A stretch of DNA of 64,000 nucleotides from Candidatus Tenebribacter davisii (GTDB lineage Bacteria; Cloacimonadota; Cloacimonadia; Cloacimonadales; TCS61). Below the pieces are notes generated by a model that saw only the letters and a list, made by a program, of their open reading frames with translations, was not told the DNA's origin and ran no database searches. Shown in pieces: positions 21,010 through 30,111 of this stretch. Position 1 is the stretch's first letter, and each line of letters begins with the position of its first letter. The stretch covers positions 1 through 64,000 of the forward strand of contig JAVCCH010000194.1 in the NCBI GenBank assembly GCA_030765535.1. Reading direction: 5' to 3'. Both the position numbers and the translations under genes were made by a program.

Positions 21010-22209
21010 CTATTGGGCAATAAGTTCTTTTAAGGTTTTCTCCAGTACCTCAACTCCCTTTTGCCAAGAATATTTTTCCAACATTAATTTCCTGCCATTC
21101 TCAGCCAGTTTTTTGTGTAAAATCTCATCTGTTAAAAGAAGTGAAACCTTATCCGCAAATTCCTGGGCAGTTTCTGCCAGTAGGAACTGTTCTCCATCCT
21201 TGCCGTCAACACCCTGAACACCTAAAGAAGTAGAAACTACAGGTACACCACTGGCCATAGCTTCCAGTGATTTCCCTCGGAAACCTCCGCCTAACCTTAC
21301 AGGGATAACCGAGACTAAAGATCTATCAAAATATGGTTTCACACTCTCGACAAATCCGGTTACAATAACCTTATCTTCTTCGGCATAATCCAAGATCTCC
21401 TGAGGTGGTTTTTGCCCGACAATATAGAATTTCACATCTTTTATCTTTTCCCTAATCAGCGGCAAGATCTCTGTATAGAAATAAACTACAGCATCAACAT
21501 TTGGTTTATGCCCGAAATTCCCCAGGAACATAACTGCATTTTTCTCTGGCTTGCGCTTATCCGGCTTGAAGAAATCAACATCTACTCCATGCGGTACGAT
21601 CTTAACTAGCAAATTTTTATTATAATGCAGAACCTCTTCCCTGCCTTCCGGTGTAAGTGTAAGAGTTAGATCGTCATCAGCATACATTTTGAATTCATAA
21701 GGACGTAAACGAACATAATAAAAAAACGCTTTCACAGCATCCCAGGAAAATGGCTGCTTCTTCATAAGCTTAAGCCTGGCTACTGTATAACATTCATGAA
21801 CCGACATCACCTTCTTAGTAGATTTGGGAATATACTTATTCTTATAGAGATATTGTGCCATCATTGTGAATTCAGAAATTACTACATCATAGTTTTCCTG
21901 GGAAACCATCTCGCCAACTTTCTGTTCCATTTCCCTGGAATACTCCTGCAGCATATAGTTGGGCCGTGCTGAAAAGAAGAAATCAAAGATATTACGCAGA
22001 ATTCCCCTTTTAGCTGGATATGGCACATGTTCCACTCTCTTACAGTATTTGCCAACTGTGTCTATATATTGTTTCTGCTCTTCCCTGATAAAAGAAAGCA
22101 AATGAACTTCATGATCTGCTGAAAGATATTTAACCCGATTGTAAATAATTATAGGACCTCCCACAATACGTGAATGCGGGAAAACCTTTGGAATAAACAG
22201 TATCTTCAT
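21010..22209 (-). CDS. Glycosyltransferase (GT4-like)
   Basis: VSVIPVRLGGGFRGKSLEAMASGVPVVSTSLGVQGV. Confidence 0.88.
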   Translation of the reverse strand: MKILFIPKVFPHSRIVGGPIIIYNRVKYLSADHEVHLLSFIREEQKQYIDTVGKYCKRVEHVPYPAKRGILRNIFDFFFSARPNYMLQEYSREMEQKVGEMVSQENYDVVISEFTMMAQYLYKNKYIPKSTKKVMSVHECYTVARLKLMKKQPFSWDAVKAFFYYVRLRPYEFKMYADDDLTLTLTPEGREEVLHYNKNLLVKIVPHGVDVDFFKPDKRKPEKNAVMFLGNFGHKPNVDAVVYFYTEILPLIREKIKDVKFYIVGQKPPQEILDYAEEDKVIVTGFVESVKPYFDRSLVSVIPVRLGGGFRGKSLEAMASGVPVVSTSLGVQGVDGKDGEQFLLAETAQEFADKVSLLLTDEILHKKLAENGRKLMLEKYSWQKGVEVLEKTLKELIAQ

Positions 22210-22400
22210 AATATGTCTCCTTTCATCTTTTTTCTATTTCTATTCATCTTTCGTGTCAAGATGAAAAATAATTCCTTTAAATTAATTGATGATACCTTCG
22301 ATAGAAATAAAAATAAACCAGTTACTTTCATCTTTTATTTTGACATTAGAACTTTCATAATTAGTTTGTCTCAAGATATTAGTTCTTTATATAAACATAC

Positions 22401-22753
22401 GGGGGTGTCCTGGTTTCGACAGGGATAAAGGGGATTGCTGATGCATGCCGAGAAGATTACCTACTCGTTAATCACGGTGATAAACAAATTAAACGCAAAC
22501 GATAACTTTGCACTAGCTGCCTAAGTGTAGCTACGGTTCCTGCCTGACTTTGTTGTTAGGTCGGCAGATAACCGCCATAATTAGCAACTATAAACGACAG
22601 ATGTCTATGATGTCGTCCGAAATTCTATAGACGTGTTTTCCTGCTTGGTTTGACTGTTTCCCTTTGGGAAAGCGAGATTAAAAACAGCTAAGCATGTAGA
22701 TTCGGCTTTTGACTTATTTTTGGACGCGGGTTCGATTCCCGCCACCTCCACCA
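22401..22753 (+). ncRNA. ssrA: transfer-messenger RNA; tag peptide ANDNFALAA*
   Basis: 5' GGGGGTGTCCTGGTTTCGACAGGG and 3' GGTTCGATTCCCGCCACCTCCACCA; internal ORF GCA AAC GAT AAC TTT GCA CTA GCT GCC TAA. Confidence 0.96.
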
Positions 22754-22875
22754 TTATTCGCTTGAAGCGGAGCGAAATGTGAAGAATGTCACGCCGTAAT
22801 AGCTTTAGCTATGAAGGCGGACAAAAACTATAAAGTATTAACCCGCTCCAAGTCTACGACTCGGCAGGCCAATTT

Positions 22876-23124
22876 ATGAAAGAATTTTATTTTGTTTACA
22901 TCTTAGAATCTATATTACAACCTGAAAATTATTACACAGGGCAGACTAAAGATGTTATCTCCAGATTAAAAAAACACAACGAAGGCGGATGTCCTCATAC
23001 AGCAAAATTCAAACCCTGGCAAATTAAGAATTACTTCGCTTTTAATTCAAAAGAAAAAGCTCTAAAATTTGAGAAATACTTGAAATCTGGATCAGGAAGG
23101 GAATTTGCCAGAAGACATTTCTGA
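22876..23124 (+). CDS. GIY-YIG nuclease family protein
   Basis: FVYILESILQPENYYTGQTKDVISRLKKHNEGGCPHTAKFKPWQIKNYFAF...ALKFEKYLKSGSGREFARRHF. Confidence 0.85.
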   Translation: MKEFYFVYILESILQPENYYTGQTKDVISRLKKHNEGGCPHTAKFKPWQIKNYFAFNSKEKALKFEKYLKSGSGREFARRHF

Positions 23125-23247
23125 GTTTAGCAATATACGAATACTGTCACACCATTCTAGATTTATTATTCTTGACGAATTCGAACTAGAGACTTTTAGG
23201 ATTCTCGGTGAAATGGCACTTTTATTTAGGGTGGTGTAATTAATACA

Positions 23248-25161
23248 ATGCATAGACTCAAATTTTATTCGTTGATCGATATGTCTATTAGACATAATCT
23301 TATTAAACTTTTAGAAATCGTTAAAAACTTCGACGATACAAAGCAAGATTACACAATAAATGAAATCATAGAATTTTATAATGTCACTATATTTATCAAT
23401 AATAATCTATTCTTAACAAAGTGGTCAGAAGATGAAGTAAAGTTAATCAAGGATTCAAACAAGCAATTTAAAATCCTAATCAATAAATTATTTAGTTCTA
23501 TTTCTGGTATTAACTTAGGACAATTATACGATACGATTGATTGGAATTACAAAGACAATTTTTGGGAAATCATTGAAAAGTTTAATACATTTAATGTATT
23601 TACCGAAAATGAATTTATTAAATTTATTAATCAGAACTCGCCCGATTTAAGAAACATCCTGCGTAACAAAAAAACAGTATCTCATTTTGATACTGCTGTT
23701 AAAGGCTATATCATGTCCAATCCTATAAATACAGAAGTATTAATAGATAACTTTGAAGTTCATGATAATCAATTTGCATTACATTTACCCAAATCATTAT
23801 CCATTAAAGATAAAGAACTTTTGATTGTCAGTTACATTAACAGTTCAAATCCAAATCTTAATTACTTACGTTTATTAGCCATTATTCAAAATAATAAAGA
23901 TAAGATAGTAATATCAGATAAAGTTCGTTTGACCGCAATAAAAAAAACACAAGAGATTGAGAACAGAATGTTCGCAAATAGAAGTGGATTTAATGTAAAT
24001 CTTGCAGTAAAATTCAGAGAACAAGAAGAAAAAGTTCTTGTTAAATCAGACAAACATTCATTCGAATACTCATATAGTACAAAGTGGATTAAAGAAAACA
24101 ATGATTATTCTACTCTTTTAATTAATTTCATTCATTTATTTAAATATGTAGATCAGCAAATGAGGATTTCTTTAACAAAGAATATTTCAGAAATGGGAAC
24201 AATTGAGAGAATAGTAATCTTACGCTCTCAAAATTCATATAGTCCAGGTATGGGTTTTATTAATAAAAATAATATGGCAAATCTTCAAATGATTGGCTAT
24301 TATAATCAATTAGAGCAAATGGATATCTTTTTAGAGGATATTATTGAGTGGTTTTTTCAAGAATATCTTTTAACTGAATTTAAGGCACAAGATTATCGAA
24401 TAAAAATTCCGTCAAAGGAAGCTAAATATTTCGAAAAATGTAGATCTATTTTACCAGAGATGGAAAGTATTTTGAAACAATTTAATCTTTATGTCGACGA
24501 CGGAAAGATAGACCACGAATTACTTCAGATATCTTCAGAACATTTACTTCTTAGAAATTGTAAGAGCTTAATTGAAAAAAAATACATTTATGCCGATAAT
24601 AACGATTTTCAAAGGATAACTCATTACTTTTTCTCAGATCAGTGTATGTTAGCATATATTGAAAGAATTTCCAAAAGATATAATAATTTTTATGAATTAA
24701 TTCGAAAAGAGTCAATAAACATGGATGATTTTGCTGATTATCAAATTCCTGACTTAAACTGGCTATTAGAAAATAATTTTATTGAAATTAAAGATAACAA
24801 AATTGGTTTTTCTAACTTAATCCAAATCTTAATCTTAAAAGATTTATATTTCAACGATGTTATTAATTACTTACGGTATCCTCCAGAAATACGAACAGAA
24901 ATTGATAAATTTATTGATAAAGGCTTATTAAAATCGGAATCATCCTTATTTTCAAAACCCGAGCAAGATTATTTAAACTATCATTTAAATAAATCGACAT
25001 TTAATGATTCATTAGATTTACGTAACAAATATAGTCACGGTACTCAACCAAATGATAAAAATGATGAAGATATACACAAGGTTAATTATATGATAATTTT
25101 GAAATTACTTATTTTGATTATCTTTAAAATTAATGATGAATTTTGTCTTGCAGATGAATAA
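23248..25161 (+). CDS. Uncharacterised 637-aa protein with C-terminal HEPN-like Rx4H motif (LRNKYSHG); candidate RNase/defence gene
   Basis: Single long ORF; C-terminus LDLRNKYSHGTQPNDKNDEDIHKVNYMIILKLLILIIF matches the generic HEPN RNxxxH pattern; start could also be ATG 23281. Confidence 0.6.
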   Translation: MHRLKFYSLIDMSIRHNLIKLLEIVKNFDDTKQDYTINEIIEFYNVTIFINNNLFLTKWSEDEVKLIKDSNKQFKILINKLFSSISGINLGQLYDTIDWNYKDNFWEIIEKFNTFNVFTENEFIKFINQNSPDLRNILRNKKTVSHFDTAVKGYIMSNPINTEVLIDNFEVHDNQFALHLPKSLSIKDKELLIVSYINSSNPNLNYLRLLAIIQNNKDKIVISDKVRLTAIKKTQEIENRMFANRSGFNVNLAVKFREQEEKVLVKSDKHSFEYSYSTKWIKENNDYSTLLINFIHLFKYVDQQMRISLTKNISEMGTIERIVILRSQNSYSPGMGFINKNNMANLQMIGYYNQLEQMDIFLEDIIEWFFQEYLLTEFKAQDYRIKIPSKEAKYFEKCRSILPEMESILKQFNLYVDDGKIDHELLQISSEHLLLRNCKSLIEKKYIYADNNDFQRITHYFFSDQCMLAYIERISKRYNNFYELIRKESINMDDFADYQIPDLNWLLENNFIEIKDNKIGFSNLIQILILKDLYFNDVINYLRYPPEIRTEIDKFIDKGLLKSESSLFSKPEQDYLNYHLNKSTFNDSLDLRNKYSHGTQPNDKNDEDIHKVNYMIILKLLILIIFKINDEFCLADE

Positions 25162-25224
25162 TCGAAATTCGATTGTTCTTTCACAGTGCAATGCTGGGTG
25201 TTATCTTTTACTTAGTTGAATATC

Positions 25225-25285
25225 TGCATACAGCATAATTCAAATCCTGGAAATTATTATCTTTTGTGTCCTTCAATTTTCAATG
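25225..25285 (+). pseudogene. Remnant of a second GIY-YIG gene
   Basis: Translation LHTA*FKSWKLLSFVSFNFQ compares with PHTAKFKPWQIKNYFAFNSK of 22876..23124; nucleotide match catacagcaWaattcaaaYcctggMaa. Confidence 0.55.
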
Positions 25286-25340
25286 CTTTCCACTTCCCCA
25301 CTATTACCTTAAAGATAAAAATACTAAATTCTTATTGACA

Positions 25341-25360
25341 GTTTGACAAATTCGTCAAAC
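25341..25360. promoter_or_regulatory. Candidate ArsR-family operator
   Basis: GTTTGACAAATTCGTCAAAC: 18/20 palindrome directly 3' of a TTGACA (25335-25340), 22 bp upstream of the ArsR ATG. Confidence 0.65.
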
Positions 25361-25382
25361 TTGCAATCAAAAGGAGAACATA

Positions 25383-25703
25383 ATGAGTTATTCAAAAGAA
25401 AAGTATGAAATGCTGTCGGATATTTTAAAGGCAACTGCCCATCCGGTAAGATTATATATCCTGGAAACCTTATCAGAAAAAAAACTATGCGTCAAAGAAT
25501 TTGCTGACGAATTGAATTTTGATATTTCCACTATATCAAAGCATCTGACTCAAATGAAGAATAGCGGTCTTATATATGATCAGCGGGAAGGAAACTGCGT
25601 ATATTATTATATTCGTTGTGACTGTGTTGCCCGTTTCTTAATTGCAGCAAAAGATATTTTACTCACTAATCTGGCTAGAGAAAAAGAACTAATAAACAAA
25701 TAG
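25383..25703 (+). CDS. ArsR-family winged-helix transcriptional regulator
   Basis: ATAHPVRLYILETLSEKKLCVKEFADELNFDISTISKHLTQMKNSGLI. Confidence 0.92.
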   Translation: MSYSKEKYEMLSDILKATAHPVRLYILETLSEKKLCVKEFADELNFDISTISKHLTQMKNSGLIYDQREGNCVYYYIRCDCVARFLIAAKDILLTNLAREKELINK

Positions 25704-25714
25704 GAAAAAATAAA

Positions 25715-25948
25715 ATGAAGATAGAAGTATTAGGCTCAAACTGTAAAAGATGCAAATCATTAGAAGAGATCGTTAGAAAAGTTGTAAGTAATAATAATAT
25801 CGAAGCAGAGATCGAAAAAATTACAGACCTGCAAATTATAATGAACTATGGTGTTATGAACATTCCCGCCCTGGTAGTGGATGGTATAGTAAAATCAACC
25901 GGGAAAGTACCTAAGGCAAAACAGATCCTCGGATTTATAAAAGGTTGA
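25715..25948 (+). CDS. Small thioredoxin-fold redox-active disulfide protein (CxxC)
   Basis: MKIEVLGSNCKRCKSLEEIVRKV...GVMNIPALVVDG. Confidence 0.88.
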   Translation: MKIEVLGSNCKRCKSLEEIVRKVVSNNNIEAEIEKITDLQIIMNYGVMNIPALVVDGIVKSTGKVPKAKQILGFIKG

Positions 25949-25950
25949 AT

Positions 25951-26907
25951 ATGTTCCAATTCTTAGAAACATTTGCTGAATATATTACAAACCTGGTTGG
26001 ATTAGATCCAACCTCTCACTGGGGTGAAGCCTTAATATTCTTTATTTATGACACTTTGAAGATCATCATTCTATTGAACATAATGATATTTTTGATCTCG
26101 TATCTCCGCTCATACATAAATCCGAACCGTTTGAAAAAGGTTATCTCGAAGGTAAACGGTATTGGAGGTCACTTCCTGGCATCGATCTTCGGGATCGTAA
26201 CTCCGTTTTGCTCCTGCTCATCAGTTCCCATGTTCATTGCTTTTGTGGAAGCCGGCATACCGGTTGGTGTTACACTCTCCTTTCTCATCACCTCCCCGAT
26301 CGTAAATGAAGCTGCTTTTGCTATATTACTGGCTTCTTTTGGTTGGAAGATAGCGCTGATCTATGTATTGTGCGGTGTCTTTGTAGGCGTAACGGGAGGA
26401 CTTATAATTGGCCGGTTCAAACCTGAAAGATGGGTAGAATCATATGTTTTTGATATGAAGTTCAATAACTCAAATGGTGATCAGTTCTCTTCTCAAAAAG
26501 ATCGGATCAGCTGGGCTTTTGAGCAAGTAAAGGACATTGTAAGCAGAGTCTGGTATTTTGTTTTGATCGGTATCGGTATTGGAGCTGTTATACATGGTTG
26601 GATTCCAAATGGTGCACTGGCAAAATATGCTGGTGCGGATAATCCTTTCTCTGTAATTGTTGCCACCATATTCGGCATTCCCCTTTATTCCAATGCTTTG
26701 GGAACAATCCCTATCGCTGAAGCCTTGATAAGTAAAGGTGTAGGTATTGGAACTGCTTTGGCTTTCATGATGGCTGTTACCGCTCTTTCACTACCGGAAT
26801 GCATAATCCTTAAAAAGGTAATTAAACCAAAACTGATCGGTATTTTCATAATTACCACCGGTATCGGTATTATCTTCACAGGTTACCTGATCAACTTCTT
26901 ATTTTAA
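25951..26907 (+). CDS. Permease of the UPF0718/DUF318 (ArsP/YraQ-like) family
   Basis: TPFCSCSSVPMFIAFVEAGIPVGVTLSFLITSPIVNEAA; ATG 25951 preferred over TTG 25945. Confidence 0.88.
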   Translation: MFQFLETFAEYITNLVGLDPTSHWGEALIFFIYDTLKIIILLNIMIFLISYLRSYINPNRLKKVISKVNGIGGHFLASIFGIVTPFCSCSSVPMFIAFVEAGIPVGVTLSFLITSPIVNEAAFAILLASFGWKIALIYVLCGVFVGVTGGLIIGRFKPERWVESYVFDMKFNNSNGDQFSSQKDRISWAFEQVKDIVSRVWYFVLIGIGIGAVIHGWIPNGALAKYAGADNPFSVIVATIFGIPLYSNALGTIPIAEALISKGVGIGTALAFMMAVTALSLPECIILKKVIKPKLIGIFIITTGIGIIFTGYLINFLF

Positions 26908-26991
26908 AGATCAAAGTGTTAAGGTAACGTAAGATTATTTTTATATGTTCTTTTGTTTCACTCTCAACTTTGAGAGATTTAATGAAAGGTG

Positions 26992-28149
26992 CTATTTAGG
27001 AGAAACCTTAACTTTTCCTGATTTCTTGAGTGCGGAAAGGTAGAAGGTGATAGCTAAGATTACAACCGCACAAAATATGGGTATAAGATAAGAGTAATTA
27101 ATACTGTGATCACCTATTACACCCATAGAGCCGGAAATTATTACGTTACCAATACTGGCAAAGGCAAATACCATACCATTGAAAAGTCCAACTTCACGTG
27201 GTGGCAGTTTCTGTACCGAATATTTTTGCATCAGCGGGAAGGTTGGTGCCATTGCTGCTGCCAGCAAAACAAAGAATATAGGTTTACTACTTAATAGAAG
27301 TAAAACCAGGAAAACTATCGACAATATACTGCTGAGTTTAGCAGAATTCAGTTTACCCAGTAACTTTTCCATAAATTGTATCATCAATCTGGATATTGTA
27401 AATACTATCCAGTAGAAACTGAGCATCAACGAAGCGAACTGGACACTATGCCCCATCGCATCACTTAGCAGGTTACCGCTCCACATCACTATTCCCTGCT
27501 CACTTCCAGCCTGGAATATAATGATAATGAGCACAGGCAGAACGAAACTTTTACGGATGATGCTAAAAGCTTCTTTAAATTTTATATTATCATATTTTCT
27601 ATTCTCAATTAAACTTGTGGAAGCTACGTAAGCTATGAAACCTATAAACATAACAACAAGAAGATAGTAGAAATAACGATAATTTATTTCATGTTTAAGC
27701 AGTACACTGATGACAGCCGGAGTAATGATTCCACCAATACCGAAGAAAGCATGGAACACCCCGTAATTCTGGTACTTCAGTTTAATATGAGCAAAAATGG
27801 TCGAGGTATTAGTGAGACCGAAAGCAGTGGAAATACCAATGAGTGTAATGCCGATAAGGAAAAGATAAATATTACTGGAAAAAGCCAATAAAATGCTGGC
27901 AAATAGACTTATCAACAGGAAATAAAGGTTTAGTCTTTTCAAACCCAGTCGAGCAGATACAGAAGCAATGATAACATTGGTTATGAATCCGCCAAGTGTA
28001 CTGATGATGGGAATAATAGCAGATTGAGCTATAGAGAGATCATACTCTTTCTGAAAAGTCGTAATAAGCGCTGGAATGGATACGGCAGCCATTGAGAGAG
28101 CTATCATCTGCGCCAGAATTAGTACTCTTATTTTTCTATCTTTATCCAT
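26992..28149 (-). CDS. Major facilitator superfamily transporter
   Basis: 12 hydrophobic segments, MFS layout (GGFITNVIIASVSARLGLKRL). Confidence 0.85.
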   Translation of the reverse strand: MDKDRKIRVLILAQMIALSMAAVSIPALITTFQKEYDLSIAQSAIIPIISTLGGFITNVIIASVSARLGLKRLNLYFLLISLFASILLAFSSNIYLFLIGITLIGISTAFGLTNTSTIFAHIKLKYQNYGVFHAFFGIGGIITPAVISVLLKHEINYRYFYYLLVVMFIGFIAYVASTSLIENRKYDNIKFKEAFSIIRKSFVLPVLIIIIFQAGSEQGIVMWSGNLLSDAMGHSVQFASLMLSFYWIVFTISRLMIQFMEKLLGKLNSAKLSSILSIVFLVLLLLSSKPIFFVLLAAAMAPTFPLMQKYSVQKLPPREVGLFNGMVFAFASIGNVIISGSMGVIGDHSINYSYLIPIFCAVVILAITFYLSALKKSGKVKVSPK

Positions 28150-28293
28150 TTATAACCACAATTTGACCTTTAAACTTTTTTCTTAAATTTTAAAGAAGGT
28201 TTCATCCGTCAATGTAAAAAAAACAGGGTAAATTATAAATAACTTGGCAATAAATATCCTGATTATATATTATCCAAAAAAATAGGAGGAGAA

Positions 28294-28776
28294 ATGAAAG
28301 ATCTATTAGCAGCTATAAAAGATGCCATGCGTGGTGAAATGGACAGTATAAATATTTACAAACACGCACTTGCAAACACAAATGATGAAGAAGTAAAAGC
28401 ATTTTTTGAGAATAGAGTTAAAGAAGAGAAGGAACATTACAACTACCTGGTAGATCATTACAGTTCACTTACAAATGATAAAGCACTGAAGAAAATAGAA
28501 TTTACTGAAGGTGAAAATCTGATTTTTTCGGAAAATTTCAAACGCAGGATCGGTGAGAGCCAGATCTTGTTCTCAGCTATTTCCGTGGCTACCATGCTGG
28601 AGAAGAACGCTTTTGAATTTTACGGTAGAGCAGCTGAAAAGACTAAAGATATACAGATGAAAGAATTCTTTAATAAAATGGCTACCTGGGAAAAACAGCA
28701 TTATGATGATCTTCTGGAAATTGCAGAAGAATCGGAGCAGTATTATTGGCAACAGAACAGATTTGAACCATTTTAA
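28294..28776 (+). CDS. Ferritin-like/rubrerythrin-family diiron protein
   Basis: RGEMDSINIYKHAL...VKEEKEHYNYL, LEKNAFEFYGRAAE..WEKQHYDDLL: paired E/ExxH motifs. Confidence 0.85.
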   Translation: MKDLLAAIKDAMRGEMDSINIYKHALANTNDEEVKAFFENRVKEEKEHYNYLVDHYSSLTNDKALKKIEFTEGENLIFSENFKRRIGESQILFSAISVATMLEKNAFEFYGRAAEKTKDIQMKEFFNKMATWEKQHYDDLLEIAEESEQYYWQQNRFEPF

Positions 28777-28823
28777 GAAAATATTATATTAGAAAAACGT
28801 TGGAATATGCTGTTAACAGCACT

Positions 28824-28847
28824 CAGCTGCCCCTGGCAGCTGGTTTT
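28824..28847 (+). terminator. Stem-loop downstream of the ferritin-like gene, terminator-like
   Basis: CAGCTGCC-cct-GGCAGCTG followed by gTTTT. Confidence 0.5.
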
Positions 28848-28938
28848 GCCCTCTGACGGCAGGCATTACAGCACTAACTTCAACTTGACATAAAATCACT
28901 ATCTCATCATTTGAGCACAATTGTTTTGGAGAGTGATA

Positions 28939-29991
28939 ATGGATAAAAAAGAAAATATCGTAAAGTTGACCCATTTTGTAAAAGCGGCTGGCTGAGCTGG
29001 TAAGGTAAGTCCGGCGGACTTAAAAATAATACTCAGTGGTCTAAACTTTCCCTCTTCTGAAAGAACACTGGTGGATAGAACTGATAATGATGATTCCGGA
29101 GTTTACAAGATAACGGATGATATTGCTATAGTGCAGACAGTTGATTTTATAACTCCTGTAGTTGATGATCCCTATATATACGGTCAGATAGCAGCTGCCA
29201 ACAGTCTAAGTGATATTTACGCCATGGGAGCGAAAGTAAACACGATCCTCAATATTGTAGCTTATGATAATTGCCATTTAACCAAGCAAATACTGCATGA
29301 TATACTGCATGGCGGAATGGATAAGATAAGGGAAGCCGGCGGCGTTGTTCTGGGTGGACATACCATAGAAGATATTGAGATGAAATACGGTCTTTCTGTT
29401 ACAGGAACTGTACATCCGGGGAAAGTTTTGCGAAATAATACCATCAAGGCTGGAGACAGGATAATTCTTACCAAACCTTTGGGAATGGGTGTTATCACAA
29501 CTTCACTTAAGGCTGAAATGGCTCCTAAGAGTGCTGTGGATAAAGCAATCTTTCATATGTCTTCTTTGAATAAAACTGCTTCCGAACTGGCTGTGGAGAT
29601 TGGCGTAAGTGCTATGACCGATGTAACCGGATTCGGTCTGCTGGGACATATGTATGAAATGATAAATAAACAAACTTCAATTGAACTTGATCATGCTAGA
29701 ATTCCTATAATTGAGGAAGCTTTTGATCTGGCGAAATCCAGCTTATTCCCCGCCGGCACAATTCATAATACTGATTATTACAGTTCTCATGTTGTTTTCA
29801 AAAATAGTTCAATTGAAGAATATAAAAGAACTCTTTTATTCGATGCTCAAACTTCTGGTGGTCTGCTAATATCTGTTCCAAAAGAGAAAGCTGACCTGCT
29901 TTTAGATAAGATAAGATCAGCTGGAATTGAATGGGCTGCTGTCATTGCGGAAGTTACCGATTCTACAGAGCATAATATAGTTGTAAGTTAG
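28939..29991 (+). CDS. selD: Selenide, water dikinase SelD; selenoprotein with in-frame UGA at 28993..28995
   Basis: ATG 28939: MDKKENIVKLTHFVKAAGUAGKVSPADLKIILSGLNFPSSERTLVDRTDNDDSGVYK..., in frame with ORF 29071..29991; UGA sits at the known Cys/Sec position of SelD. Confidence 0.93.
29007..29021 (+). promoter_or_regulatory. Candidate bacterial SECIS apical hairpin
   Basis: AAGTCC-GGC-GGACTT, loop about 17-20 nt after the UGA with G in the apical loop. Confidence 0.6.
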
Positions 29992-30073
29992 AAATTTTAG
30001 ATATTTAAGCTATAATAATTTAACAACAGAATTTATTTATTTTTAACTTGACAGTTAATTCCAAAAACTTTTC

Positions 30074-30091
30074 TTTAACTAAGTGGTTAAA
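30074..30091. promoter_or_regulatory. Candidate operator of the XRE/S24 regulator
   Basis: TTTAAC-taagtg-GTTAAA inverted repeat 20 bp upstream of ATG 30112. Confidence 0.45.
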
Positions 30092-30111
30092 TTTTAAGCA
30101 GGGAGATAAAT

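Noticed and set aside
22174-22428. 84-aa plus-strand ORF
   Set aside because: Antisense to a GT start and running into the tmRNA 5' end; no RBS or protein-like composition.
22401-25382. Integrase-bearing genomic island at ssrA
   Set aside because: No integrase or direct-repeat att site found in the window, so an integrase-driven island cannot be claimed.
26961-26976. CTCTCAA-ct-TTGAGAG as terminator between convergent genes
   Set aside because: Loop too small and no T-run; weak support.
28808-28870. Possible tRNA-Sec (selC) upstream of selD
   Set aside because: Hairpins present but no acceptor/T-arm or UCA anticodon arrangement.
29071-29991. ORF-track start of the SelD ORF
   Set aside because: Truncated at an internal codon. 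The in-frame UGA and upstream ATG 28939 restore the missing SelD N-terminus.
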